A DNA stretch of 36,697 nt from Gammaproteobacteria bacterium (GCA_024276955.1 JAJRWE010000142.1:1-36697); one strand, 5' to 3'; positions 25,007-34,296 are shown, counted from the first letter of the stretch. A program made the numbers and translations. Notes: generated by a model not told the origin, from the letters alone.

Positions 25007-25792
25007 TCAAAGGCTGACGGAAAGGGTGACACCAAGATTTCCCGTCTCGCTGCGGGGTTCGCGGATGATCCAGGTACCCACCCTGACATCCGGACTGCGG
25101 CCAAGCTGCCAGTATTCGTAGTAAGGCGCCACCTCCAGCTGGCGGCCGTTGGCGAAGCGTATGCGCCAAGGGGCCTGCAGTCGAAAGCCGGGTTGTGAGC
25201 CGAGGTCCAGGCTCACATTGCCACTACCGGTGAAGTTTAAGGTCATGGTTGGATTGACAGGGTAGGTGGCCTGGGCATTCAGGCTGAACTGGTGTTTGCC
25301 GTTTTGCCACAGTAACTGCTCGCCACCCAGCAAGACATAAATCCAGGCGTAGCGCTCGAACAGCCCGGAACCGCGGCCCGAGGGCTGGATGTCGCGATCC
25401 CACTGGTGGTAACCGGCACCCAGATGGATTTTGCTTCTTGCGTGGACCTGCCGGCCGAGGGTGAAGCTGGCATCGAAGAAGGTCTCGTCGGTCCGCGTCT
25501 TGTGCGGGGTGCCATCTTGCAGCTGGCCGTCGTAGTCGACGCTGCCGGTCTGATAGGTCGCCTCGAGACCGATTAGCAGGCTCCCGGCTGGCGAGGCCAG
25601 GGCAAAGCGAAGCCCAGGGACAAGACCGTCCTCGCGGTTGAGTAACTCATCCTGATTAGAAAACTCCTTGTACTGAAAATCCATGACCGACAGGCCCAGC
25701 CAGATCTGGCTGGCTCGCCGCTCATCGCCAGCCGCGGCCAGGTCTGGGATGACGAAAAGACAAAAGAAAGCTGCGGCAGCTGTCAGTTTCAT
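25007..25792 (-). CDS. Putative outer-membrane beta-barrel protein
   Basis: 261 residues from the ATG at 25792. A clear signal peptide (MKLTAAAAFFCLFVIPDLAAAG) is followed by alternating, aromatic-rich strands (for example SLLIGLEATYQTGSVDYDGQL, RSKIHLGAGYHQWDRD, YAWIYVLLGGEQLLW), and a C-terminal strand NLGVTLSVSL. This is typical of 8-12-stranded barrels; I do not recognise the family. The track start at 25984 is rejected: it would cross the terminator of the upstream lipoprotein and place 64 residues before the signal peptide. No ribosome site is visible. It lies downstream of the unknown lipoprotein on the same strand but past a terminator. Confidence 0.75.
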   Translation of the reverse strand: MKLTAAAAFFCLFVIPDLAAAGDERRASQIWLGLSVMDFQYKEFSNQDELLNREDGLVPGLRFALASPAGSLLIGLEATYQTGSVDYDGQLQDGTPHKTRTDETFFDASFTLGRQVHARSKIHLGAGYHQWDRDIQPSGRGSGLFERYAWIYVLLGGEQLLWQNGKHQFSLNAQATYPVNPTMTLNFTGSGNVSLDLGSQPGFRLQAPWRIRFANGRQLEVAPYYEYWQLGRSPDVRVGTWIIREPRSETGNLGVTLSVSL

Positions 25793-25826
25793 GGCGGCGG
25801 CTTGGCCCTGGTGGGCGCAGATAAAT

Positions 25827-25851
25827 GAAAGGCGCGATGATCGCGCCTTTC
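25827..25851 (-). terminator. Perfect hairpin after the unknown lipoprotein gene
   Basis: GAAAGGCGCGA and TCGCGCCTTTC form an 11-bp stem with a 3-base loop. On the minus strand the stem ends in CTTTCATTTAT, a modest T-rich tail. It lies 41 bases after the lipoprotein stop and 34 bases before the beta-barrel start, so it probably limits read-through. Confidence 0.75.
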
Positions 25852-25892
25852 GTTCCAAGTATGCCGCGCTGGCTGCGGTCGATTGTGCAGAC

Positions 25893-26936
25893 TTAGTTGG
25901 CCGCTTCAATGGTCGTCCAGCTGACAGGGCTGTCTGTGTAATCAATCGTACCATCATTGTCTGCATCCAGCTCAAGTTGAACACTGGTTGCGTCTAGTGC
26001 AGTGACCGTCAGCGTGGAATTGGCGCCGGTGATCTGCAGCACACCGGAAGACGGGTAGTCATCCGTGTCAACATTAGTGGTGACCAGAGGGGTCGTACTC
26101 CGAATCTGCACCGAACCATTAATGCGGGTACTGGCCAGCGTCATGTTGATGGTGGTGGTTTCGCTACGGCCGCTCAGGCTGCTGGCGATGTTGAAGTTGC
26201 TCATGCGCACACCTTGGCCGGTGCCGGAGTACATGTAGAGATCGTCGCCACTGATGGTATTGGTGTTGGTCGCGCGGGTGTAGGTCAGATTGAAGCCCCC
26301 ATCGACCAAGTTTGTTACACCCATTTCGGTAATCTGCAGATCGTTGAAACTCATGCCCAAGGAAAAATCGCTGCAGGTGCCATACATGTCCATGTCGCAG
26401 TCAGTCTCCAGCGATCCCGAGACGACCGTCGCGCTCATGCTGCCGTTGGCGGTGGAACCGCTCATATTGTCCTTGCAGTTATTGAAGCTTACGGAAAAGG
26501 AATCCCCGGCCCGCAGGGTTGATCCTGTCAAATCAGCGAGATTGATAGTCAGGCTCATCGAGCCTGAGTCACAAGGTATGGACTGGGTGATGGCTGCGGG
26601 CAGGTTCTGCTGCTGTGCAAGCCCCTGCTGCACCGTCTCAAGCAGCCTACCCGTGGCAAAGTCAAAGAGGCTGAATCTTGGTGTACCCTGGTCTTGCAGA
26701 GAGACGCCGACAGGGCTTACTGAGCTGGTGGTTAGCGCTCCATCGATGCCGTCAGAGGTTTCGGCAACAACCGTATTCTGGTTACCCACTGAAATAGCGG
26801 TAGGTGTGCTCGGTATGCTGACCTTGTCGACGAGCGAAACCCCATCATCCGTCGTACTTGCGCCACAACCGGCAAGGGTCAGCGCCATGCCGCCAATCAG
26901 CCCAAACAGGGAGCCTGTCATCAAAGTATTCTTCAT
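25893..26936 (-). CDS. Uncharacterised lipoprotein
   Basis: 347 residues from the ATG at 26936 (AAAGGA upstream); the track start at 27086 adds 50 unrelated residues. Lipobox LTLAGC at about 19-24 follows a hydrophobic signal. The mature part is rich in Ser, Thr, Asn and Asp, with few charged basic residues, and reads like stacked beta-strands. Three or more Cys (SIPCDS, NNCKDN, LETDCDMDMYGTC) could form disulfides. Near the C-terminus DADNDGTIDYTD looks like a calcium-binding DxDxDG loop. I recognise no family. The amino-acid make-up suggests a surface or periplasmic structural or adhesive role, which is a guess. Confidence 0.8.
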   Translation of the reverse strand: MKNTLMTGSLFGLIGGMALTLAGCGASTTDDGVSLVDKVSIPSTPTAISVGNQNTVVAETSDGIDGALTTSSVSPVGVSLQDQGTPRFSLFDFATGRLLETVQQGLAQQQNLPAAITQSIPCDSGSMSLTINLADLTGSTLRAGDSFSVSFNNCKDNMSGSTANGSMSATVVSGSLETDCDMDMYGTCSDFSLGMSFNDLQITEMGVTNLVDGGFNLTYTRATNTNTISGDDLYMYSGTGQGVRMSNFNIASSLSGRSETTTINMTLASTRINGSVQIRSTTPLVTTNVDTDDYPSSGVLQITGANSTLTVTALDATSVQLELDADNDGTIDYTDSPVSWTTIEAAN

Positions 26937-26972
26937 TTCTGGGTCCTTTCGAAAGTTTGTATATATGAGCGT

Positions 26973-26990
26973 CAGGACAGTGCTGTCCTG
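26973..26990 (-). promoter_or_regulatory. Perfect 18-bp dyad upstream of the lipoprotein gene
   Basis: CAGGACAG and CTGTCCTG are perfect 8-base arms around a TG/CA centre. On the minus strand it lies 37 bases before the ATG at 26936 and just upstream of an AT-rich word (TATATAC) that could be a -10 box, so the dyad would cover the -35 area. This is a layout expected of an operator for a dimeric regulator. The regulator is unknown. Confidence 0.45.
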
Positions 26991-27108
26991 GTGATCATGC
27001 AAACGTGTTTGACCGGAAAACTGTCCCGGTAATGCTACATCAATTTCCGCTTGCCTATTTAGCGGCAGATTTGAATGATAGTTCACACTTTATTAGCGGC
27101 CAGTATGC

Positions 27109-27132
27109 AAAAGGCCGCAAATGCGGCCTTTT
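27109..27132 (-). terminator. Intrinsic terminator of rpoH
   Basis: AAAAGGCCGC (27109-27118) and GCGGCCTTTT (27123-27132) form a 10-bp stem with the loop AAAT, 20 bases past the rpoH stop. Both ends carry A/T runs, so it could act in either direction. Confidence 0.88.
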
Positions 27133-27152
27133 GGCGGAGGGGCTGGCAAGAC

Positions 27153-28007
<855 letters not shown>

Positions 28008-28040
28008 GGCTAATCCTCCCAATATCGCGATTTAACGACC

Positions 28041-28062
28041 CTCGGCTTCCCTTTTCACCGAG
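28041..28062 (-). promoter_or_regulatory. Small hairpin in the rpoH leader
   Basis: CTCGG (28041-28045) and CCGAG (28058-28062) form a 5-bp stem 34 bases before the rpoH start. On the mRNA strand the loop is TGAAAAGGGAAG. Some rpoH mRNAs are translated through temperature-sensitive folding, but this stem does not cover the ribosome site, so such a role is unproven. Confidence 0.3.
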
Positions 28063-28172
28063 AAGTCTAGCAGTCAAACCGTACGAGTGCCAAAAGAAAT
28101 CATAGTTCCCTAATATTGAATTTTTTTATGTCGAATAAGGGGAGTGTGGTCTGTCAGACGAGACAAAAATAC

Positions 28173-29171
28173 TCATGTAGGCTCAATGGCTTGCAGGTGC
28201 CGGCCGACCGCCAGCCAAGAACCGACAAGACCGAGGAATACGCCCGATAGGAGTAAGGAAAGACTGGTAATGAAGGCCAGTCCGCCGAGCCGGAACTGGC
28301 TGTCGTAGAGGGAGGATAGCTGACTCACTGGGATGCTGAGCAGACCAAGGAAAACGGTTACCAACAGCCAGGCAACGATGGCGCCCATCAGCCCATACCA
28401 GAAACCGGTATAGAGAAAGGGGCGGCGGATGAAGGCATTGGTGGCGCCGATCAGCTTGGTGATGATGATCTCTTCGCGGCGGGCATAGATGGTCAGGCGG
28501 ATGGTGTTGCCCACCACCAGCAGGATGGCCATGGCCAGCAGCGCGCCGAGCAGCAGGGCGCCGCGCTTGCCGACTTCGATAATGCCATTGAGGCGGCGAA
28601 CCCACTCCATGTCCAGCTGCGCCTGATCCACGGCATCGAGCCGGCGCAGGCGCTCCAGCAGTTGCTCCATCGGCACCGGTTCCGCCTGCGTCAGGGTGGG
28701 ACGCAGTACCAGCACGGCGGGCAGGGGATTTTCCGCCAGCGAGTCCAGGGCATCGCCGAAACCGGACAGCTCGCGGAATTCGGCCAGTGCCTGCTCACGG
28801 GAGATGTAGCGCACCTCGGCCACGCCGTCCCAATCGCGCAGTTTCTCCGCCAGCGACTGGATGCGCTTCTCCGGCACGCCCTGCTTGATAAACAGCGACA
28901 CCTGCGCCGAATCCTCCCAACCCGAGGAGAGCTGCTGCACATTGCTCAGCAACACGTGCAGCCCGGCGGGCAGGGCCAGAGCAATGCCGATCACCGCCGT
29001 TGTCATCAGGGTGGAAAAGGGCGTGCGCCACAGCTGGCCGAGAGAGGACACCAGCACCCACAGGTGGTGAGTGAAGTAGGCGTTGATCTTGCCCCGCGGT
29101 TTCTGCGCAGGCCTGCTGCGCGTTTCCATTTCGACGGCGCGGGCGCGGGGCTTGCGAGTATTGCGTTTCAT
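28173..29171 (-). CDS. ftsX: Cell division ABC transporter permease FtsX
   Basis: 332 residues. A basic cytoplasmic N-terminus (about 1-50), TM1 (about 56-78), a periplasmic domain (about 80-210, which in FtsX regulates murein hydrolase activators such as EnvC), then TM2-TM4 (about 215-240, 262-290, 300-325). AREEIIITKLIGATNAFIRRPFLY after TM2 is the permease loop contacting FtsE. The start overlaps the ftsE stop by 4 bases. FtsEX is recruited to the septum and drives septal peptidoglycan cleavage by ATP hydrolysis. Confidence 0.96.
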   Translation of the reverse strand: MKRNTRKPRARAVEMETRSRPAQKPRGKINAYFTHHLWVLVSSLGQLWRTPFSTLMTTAVIGIALALPAGLHVLLSNVQQLSSGWEDSAQVSLFIKQGVPEKRIQSLAEKLRDWDGVAEVRYISREQALAEFRELSGFGDALDSLAENPLPAVLVLRPTLTQAEPVPMEQLLERLRRLDAVDQAQLDMEWVRRLNGIIEVGKRGALLLGALLAMAILLVVGNTIRLTIYARREEIIITKLIGATNAFIRRPFLYTGFWYGLMGAIVAWLLVTVFLGLLSIPVSQLSSLYDSQFRLGGLAFITSLSLLLSGVFLGLVGSWLAVGRHLQAIEPT

Positions 29172-29854
29172 GCCGACGCCGCCAGTTCGTCCGTGCGCCC
29201 GTCGCGGGCGAGGCGGCCACCGCTGAGGGTCAGCAGGCGGTGATCGAGGCGCGAGATGAGGTCATGATCGTGGGTGGCGATGAGTACCGACACGCCGACG
29301 CGGTTGAATTCCTCGAACAGGCCCATGATCTCGCGTGACAGTTCCGGGTCGAGATTGCCGGTGGGCTCGTCGGCCAGCAGCAGCGGTGGACGGTTGACCA
29401 CCGCGCGGGCGATGCCGACACGTTGCTGCTCACCGCCGGAGAGGGTGATGGGGTAGGCCTTGTCGCGGTTCAGCAGGCCCACCTTGTCCAGCGCCGCGCG
29501 CACCCGGCGGCCCACCTCGCTCTGGTGGTAGCCGGCAATGATCAGCGGCAGGGCCACGTTGTCGAACACGGTGCGGTCAAAGAGCAGGTTGTGGCTCTGG
29601 AAGACGATGCCGATCTTGCGCCGCAGATGGGGAATGTGGCGGCCCTTCAGCCGCGACAGGTTTTGTCCATCGACAAACACCTGCCCGCGGCTGCTGCGTT
29701 CGATGAGTGCGATGAGCTTCAGCAGACTGCTCTTGCCCGCGCCGGAGTGGCCGGTGAGGAAGGCCATCTCGCCTGGCTCGATGTGGAAGCTGACCCCGGA
29801 CAGGGCCTCGTGGCCGCCGGGGTAGCGCTTGCTGACGTTATCGAACTGGATCAT
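29168..29854 (-). CDS. ftsE: Cell division ATP-binding protein FtsE
   Basis: 228-residue ABC ATPase. Walker [14 protein letters not shown] at about 36-48, Q-loop FQSHNLL, signature [14 protein letters not shown] at about 138-151, Walker [13 protein letters not shown], and switch His ATHDHD. It pairs with FtsX. ATG 29854 ([14 protein letters not shown]) is the family start; the track extension to 29896 would enter a palindromic repeat. ftsE lies 207 bases after ftsY, with that repeat in between, a larger gap than usual for this pair. Confidence 0.97.
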   Translation of the reverse strand: MIQFDNVSKRYPGGHEALSGVSFHIEPGEMAFLTGHSGAGKSSLLKLIALIERSSRGQVFVDGQNLSRLKGRHIPHLRRKIGIVFQSHNLLFDRTVFDNVALPLIIAGYHQSEVGRRVRAALDKVGLLNRDKAYPITLSGGEQQRVGIARAVVNRPPLLLADEPTGNLDPELSREIMGLFEEFNRVGVSVLIATHDHDLISRLDHRLLTLSGGRLARDGRTDELAASA

Positions 29855-29880
29855 TTGCAGCCCATTTACAACGTAAAATC

Positions 29881-30040
29881 CAACGCAAAGGCGCAAAGAC
29901 GCGAAGGGCGCAAAGAAAAGAATTCTTTGAAGGCCAACCTGTCTACGGCCAAAACACCGTCATATTTCTGAGCACGATGCTGCCACGGAGTCCACTTTCC
30001 AAAAACTTTGCGTCCTTTGCGCCTTTGCGTCTTTGCGTTG
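29881..30040. repeat. Long imperfect palindromic element, copy 2
   Basis: The left arm CAACGCAAAGGCGCAAAGAC (29881-29915 in full) and the right arm CTTTGCGTCCTTTGCG... ending CTTTGCGTTG (30006-30040) are 35-base near-perfect inverted repeats, each made of short GCAAAG words in slightly different order. The 90-base centre contains GCCACGGAG, the word that opens copy 3 at 35201. It separates ftsY from ftsE and leaves no open frame. Confidence 0.88.
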
Positions 30041-30061
30041 AAAACGCGGTATCGACTCAAA

Positions 30062-31135
30062 CTACTTAACCTCCCTCGCCAGCAAAGCATCAACGAATTC
30101 GCCGGCGTCGAAGGGTCTCAGGTCGTCGATGCCCTCGCCGACGCCGATGAAGCGGATCGGCAGGCCGAGGCGCTTGGCAACGGCAAAGATCACGCCGCCC
30201 TTGGCGGTGCCGTCGAGCTTGGTCATGGCGATGCCGGAGACGCCGACGGCCTCACGGAATTCTTCGGCCTGTACCACGGCGTTCTGACCGATGCTGGCGT
30301 CCAGCACCAGCATCACCTCGTGCGGGGCATTCTCGTCCAGCTTGGTGATCACGCGGCGCACCTTTTTCAGCTCCTCCATGAGATTAGCCTGGGTGTGCAG
30401 GCGCCCGGCGGTGTCGGCGATGAGCACATCGACGCCCTTGGATTTGGCCGATTGCAGGGCATCGAAGATCACCGAGGCGGAGTCGGCGCCGCTGTGCTGG
30501 GCGACCACCGGAACCTCGTTGCGGCGTCCCCATTCCTGCAACTGCTCCACGGCGGCGGCGCGGAAGGTGTCACCAGCGGCCAGCATCACGCTCTTGCCCT
30601 CGTTCTGGAAACGCTTGGCCAGCTTGCCGATGGTGGTGGTCTTGCCGGCGCCGTTGATGCCGACCATGAGGATCACGAAGGGCGGCTGATCGGTCTCGGC
30701 CACCAGCCGCTGGGCCACGGGTTTGAGGATGTGCAGCATGTTCTCGCGCAGGGCATCGAACAGGGCGTCGGCGTCCTTCAGCTGCTTGCGCGACACGCGC
30801 TGGGTGAGGTCGGTAACGATCTCCTGGGTGGCCTCGATGCCCACATCGCTGGTCAGCAGCAGGGTCTCGATCTCTTCCAGCACATCGTCGTCAATGGCCT
30901 TCCTGCCCAGCACCAGGCTGGCGACGCCCTCGGTGATGCCGCTGCGGGTGCGCTTCAGGCCCTGGGCGAGGCGGGAGAACAGGCCGCCCTTGCTTTCCTT
31001 TTCCGGTGGCACGGCCGATGACGGCACAGCGGTGCTCTCGTCAGGCCCTTCAGCCTCGGGGGTTACGGGGGCGTTCTCGACGGCAGAATCCGTGGATTCC
31101 GGCGTCGGCTTGTTCTTTTTGATGAAACCAAACAT
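30062..31135 (-). CDS. ftsY: Signal recognition particle receptor FtsY
   Basis: 357 residues from the ATG at 31135 (MFGFIKKNK); the track start at 31150 is less likely. An acidic N-terminal region (about 10-60) precedes the NG domain. GTPase motifs: GINGAGKTTTIGKLAKRF at about 160, DTFRAAAVEQL, DTAGRL and TKLDGTAKGG, then GVGEGIDDLRPFDAGEFVDALL at the end. FtsY docks SRP-bound ribosomes at the membrane translocon. It diverges from the M16 peptidase genes and leads the ftsY-ftsE-ftsX-rpoH group. Confidence 0.97.
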   Translation of the reverse strand: MFGFIKKNKPTPESTDSAVENAPVTPEAEGPDESTAVPSSAVPPEKESKGGLFSRLAQGLKRTRSGITEGVASLVLGRKAIDDDVLEEIETLLLTSDVGIEATQEIVTDLTQRVSRKQLKDADALFDALRENMLHILKPVAQRLVAETDQPPFVILMVGINGAGKTTTIGKLAKRFQNEGKSVMLAAGDTFRAAAVEQLQEWGRRNEVPVVAQHSGADSASVIFDALQSAKSKGVDVLIADTAGRLHTQANLMEELKKVRRVITKLDENAPHEVMLVLDASIGQNAVVQAEEFREAVGVSGIAMTKLDGTAKGGVIFAVAKRLGLPIRFIGVGEGIDDLRPFDAGEFVDALLAREVK

Positions 31136-31338
31136 GGGCGGCAGGGTCACAGTTTTCGGTTTGCCGGCTTTGTGGTTTGCCGGGAACGATTAATTTAGGG
31201 CCTTCTACTAATTCTGGGTGTTTCAGATTGATCGTCCATGGATTAATAGAAGCCCTCTCAAGTAGACTATGCTACCACTCGCGGCCGACCATCGTCAGCC
31301 ACGAATCAATCCGAGCCCCATCAAGCACAGGGATTACA

Positions 31339-32793
31339 ATGAAACGATTGTTGAAGATCCGAACTGCCGCATTTGTCGTGGCGGCCGTGTCCGCCGTCAC
31401 GCTTGCGGGCTGTGCCACACAGCCCGTTACCAGTCCCGTTGCCGAGCCCCCCGCCGTTGAAGAGATCACGGCAACGCCGATTTCTTCTGCCAACGGGGTG
31501 CACGAATACCAGCTCAACAACGGTATGAAGATTGTCATCAAGGAAGACCATCGTGCCCCGGTGGTGGTCTCGCAAATCTGGTACAAGGTCGGCTCCAGCT
31601 ACGAGTACGGCGGCATTACCGGCGCCTCGCACGTATTGGAGCACATGATGTTCAAGGGCACGAAAAAGCACGGACCGAATGAGTTCTCGCGCATCATCGC
31701 CGCCAATGGCGGGCGCGAGAACGCCTTTACCGGGCAGGACTACACCGCCTATTTCCAACAACTGGAAAAGAGCCGCCTGGCCATCAGCTTTGAGCTGGAG
31801 GCGGATCGTATGCAAAACCTGCTGCTCAATCCCGAGGAGATAAAAAAAGAGGTGCTGGTGGTGATGGAAGAACGCCGCATGCGCACCGAAGACAAACCGC
31901 AGTCGCTGACCTACGAGCAGTTCAAGGCCGCCGCCTTCGTCACCAGCCCCTACCACAATCCCATCATCGGCTGGATGGATGACCTCGACAATCTCACCAT
32001 CGACGATCTGCAGCAGTGGTATCAGCACTGGTATGCGCCCAACAATGCCACCCTGGTGGTGGCCGGCGATGTGGATCCGCAGCAGGTGGTCGAGCTGGCG
32101 AAAAAGCATTTCGGCCCGGTCAAGTCGCGCCCGGTACCCACGGTGAAGCCACAGCGCGAGATTGAACAGCGTGGTATCCGCCGTATCATAGTAAAGGCCC
32201 CTGCGCAGTTGCCATTCATCATCATGGGTTACAAGACGCCGGTGATCAAAACCGCGGAGACTGACTGGGAGCCCTATGCCATCGATATGCTGGCCGGTGT
32301 GCTGGACGGTGGCGAGAGCGCGCGCTTCACCCGCAACCTGATTCGCGGCCAGCAGATCGCCGCCAGCGTTGGTGCCGGCTATGATCTGCACTCTCGTCTC
32401 GGTAGCATGCTGGTAATCAGTGGCACGCCGTCCAAAGACGTCAGCATCGAGGAGTTGGAAAAGGCCATCCGTGCCGAGATCGACCGCTTCAAGACCGAGC
32501 TGGTCACACAGGACGAGCTGGATCGTATCAAGGCCCAGGTGCTGGCCTCCAAGGTGTATGAAAAAGACTCCATCTTCTATCAGGCGATGCAGATCGGCAC
32601 CCTGGAAACGGTGGGGCTGGACTGGCGTCTGATGGATGAATACATGGACCGCCTCAAGGCCGTGACCCCGGAGCAGATCCGCGAGGTGGCCAACAAGTAT
32701 CTCAGCGAAGACCGGTTGACGGTTGCCGTCCTGGAACCGCAAGCAATGACCAGTACTCCCCCTGCCGCCCATGGAGGCCAGCATGCGCACTAA
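31339..32793 (+). CDS. M16 family zinc metallopeptidase, lipoprotein (catalytic member)
   Basis: 484 residues from the ATG at 31339 with AGGGA upstream; the track start at 31177 adds 54 residues and lies in the intergenic region. The signal peptide ends in a lipobox LAGC (about 22-25). The inverted zinc motif HVLEHMMF (HxxEH) is present at about 96-103, with the distal Glu expected in the following EADRM/EVLVVMEERR region. The C-terminal M16 domain follows from about 240. It should be a periplasmic, membrane-anchored pitrilysin-like peptidase. It overlaps the next gene, which lacks the zinc motif, so the two probably form a heterodimer. Confidence 0.92.
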   Translation: MKRLLKIRTAAFVVAAVSAVTLAGCATQPVTSPVAEPPAVEEITATPISSANGVHEYQLNNGMKIVIKEDHRAPVVVSQIWYKVGSSYEYGGITGASHVLEHMMFKGTKKHGPNEFSRIIAANGGRENAFTGQDYTAYFQQLEKSRLAISFELEADRMQNLLLNPEEIKKEVLVVMEERRMRTEDKPQSLTYEQFKAAAFVTSPYHNPIIGWMDDLDNLTIDDLQQWYQHWYAPNNATLVVAGDVDPQQVVELAKKHFGPVKSRPVPTVKPQREIEQRGIRRIIVKAPAQLPFIIMGYKTPVIKTAETDWEPYAIDMLAGVLDGGESARFTRNLIRGQQIAASVGAGYDLHSRLGSMLVISGTPSKDVSIEELEKAIRAEIDRFKTELVTQDELDRIKAQVLASKVYEKDSIFYQAMQIGTLETVGLDWRLMDEYMDRLKAVTPEQIREVANKYLSEDRLTVAVLEPQAMTSTPPAAHGGQHAH

Positions 32794-34108
32794 GTTTTTT
32801 GTCTTGTTTTTTGTATCAATAACGGCTCTGCTGGGCGGCACTGCGGCCTTTGCCGGGGTGCAGATTCAGCACTGGACCACCGGCAACGGCGCACGCGTAT
32901 ACTTTGTGCCCGCCCCTGAGCTGCCGATGATTGACCTGCGGGTGACCTTTGATGCCGGCGCCGCGCGCGATGGCGTCGATGGCGGCGTCGCCCTGCTCAC
33001 CAATGCCCTGCTGAGCGAAGGCGCGGGTGGACTGGACGCCAACCGGATTTCCGAGCGCTTTGAGTCCGTTGGCGCACGCTTCAGCAACAGCGCACACCGT
33101 GATATGGCCACCATTGGCCTGCGCAGCCTGTCGGATGAACAGTATCTGGAGCCCGCACTGGAGACCCTGACGGCCATCATCAGCCAGCCGGAATTCCCCA
33201 AGGACGCCTTCAAACGCGAGCGCAGTCGTATGCTGATCGGCCTGCAGCAGCGCAAACAATCCCCTGGCGCGCTGGCCGATGAGGCCTTCTACAAGGCCGT
33301 GTACGGCACCCATCCCTACGCCGGTCAGCCCTCCGGCACAGAGAAGACGGTGAAGGCCCTGACGGCCGAAAAGCTGCGCGCCTTCTACCAACAGTATTAC
33401 GTCGGTCGCAATGCAGTGATTGCCATCGTCGGTAATCTCGACCGTGCTGCGGCAGAGACCCTCGCCGAGCGCATTATCGGCAAGCTGCCGGCGGGCAAGC
33501 CTGCGGCGGAATTGCCGGCAGTGAAGGATCTGGCGGAGGCCGTGGAGATCAACATCGAACACCCCTCCATGCAGACCCACATTCTCCTCGGTGCTGCGGG
33601 CATGAAACGCGGTGACCCCGACTACTTCCCGCTATACGTGGGTAACCACATCCTCGGTGGCAGTGGCCTGGTGGCGCGCCTGTCGAAGGAGATCCGCGAA
33701 AAACGCGGCCTAGCCTACAGTTCCTACAGCTACTTCCGCCCCATGCGCAAGAAGGGCCCTTATACCCTCGGTGCACAGACCCGCAACGCCTCAGCCGGCG
33801 AAACCCTTGCCGTGATGCGCGAGACCCTGGCGACCTTCGTCACCGAAGGTTCCAGCGCGGAAGAGCTGGAGGCGGCAAAGAAGAATATCACCGGCGGCTT
33901 CCCGTTGCGTATTTCCAGCAACAAGAAGATCATCGATTACATCGGCATGATCGGTTTCTATGGCTTGCCGTTGGATTATCTCGACACCTTTAATGCCAAG
34001 GTGGAGGCGGTGACCGTCGCCGATATCAAAGATGCCTTCCAGCGCCGCATACATCCGGATAAAATGGTCATCGTGACGGTGGGCGGCAAGGCGGATAGCG
34101 GGAAATAG
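32783..34108 (+). CDS. M16 family peptidase-like protein (non-catalytic partner)
   Basis: 441 residues from ATG 32783, which has GGAGG 7 bases upstream; ATG 32771 is in frame but would lose it. A Sec signal peptide (about 1-24, LLGGTAAFAG) leads to two M16 domains. The position of the HxxEH motif is taken by GGVALLTNALLSEGAGG, without His, so no zinc can bind there. The C-terminal half keeps the R/Y region EIREKRGLAYSSYSYF typical of M16B partners. It overlaps the preceding gene by 11 bases, so translation is coupled. An M16 pair beside ftsY (often with rsmD) is common in gammaproteobacteria; rsmD is not here. Confidence 0.92.
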   Translation: MRTKFFVLFFVSITALLGGTAAFAGVQIQHWTTGNGARVYFVPAPELPMIDLRVTFDAGAARDGVDGGVALLTNALLSEGAGGLDANRISERFESVGARFSNSAHRDMATIGLRSLSDEQYLEPALETLTAIISQPEFPKDAFKRERSRMLIGLQQRKQSPGALADEAFYKAVYGTHPYAGQPSGTEKTVKALTAEKLRAFYQQYYVGRNAVIAIVGNLDRAAAETLAERIIGKLPAGKPAAELPAVKDLAEAVEINIEHPSMQTHILLGAAGMKRGDPDYFPLYVGNHILGGSGLVARLSKEIREKRGLAYSSYSYFRPMRKKGPYTLGAQTRNASAGETLAVMRETLATFVTEGSSAEELEAAKKNITGGFPLRISSNKKIIDYIGMIGFYGLPLDYLDTFNAKVEAVTVADIKDAFQRRIHPDKMVIVTVGGKADSGK

Positions 34109-34164
34109 GCGCCACCTGCAGTGTCGCTCCGACGGTTGAAATATGGAGGACAGGGATTGTCTCT

Positions 34165-34199
34165 GACCTGAATCCGTGACTTCATGACGGATTCAGGTC
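34165..34199 (+). repeat. Perfect 13-bp hairpin after the M16 genes
   Basis: GACCTGAATCCGT (34165-34177) and ACGGATTCAGGTC (34187-34199) are perfect arms around a 9-base loop GACTTCATG. It begins 56 bases after the M16 stop. No T-run follows, so it may mark the end of the transcript by mRNA stabilisation or be a mobile palindrome. Its arm ACCTGAATCC nearly equals ACCTAAATCC at 14838. Confidence 0.8.
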
Positions 34200-34296
34200 T
34201 GAATAAAGGGCTCTTCTAAATTCATTGCTTGTGGATTCTGCAAACAATTGTTAAAAGTGCCCTAAAGTTGATCTGAGTTGTCTTTGAGGAATACTG

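Noticed and set aside
30008-31021. 337-residue plus-strand ORF
   Set aside because: Antisense to ftsY; its N-terminus translates the palindromic repeat.
31321-32841. 506-residue minus-strand ORF
   Set aside because: Antisense to the M16 peptidase, which has HxxEH and a lipobox; the long frame follows from GC-rich codon use.
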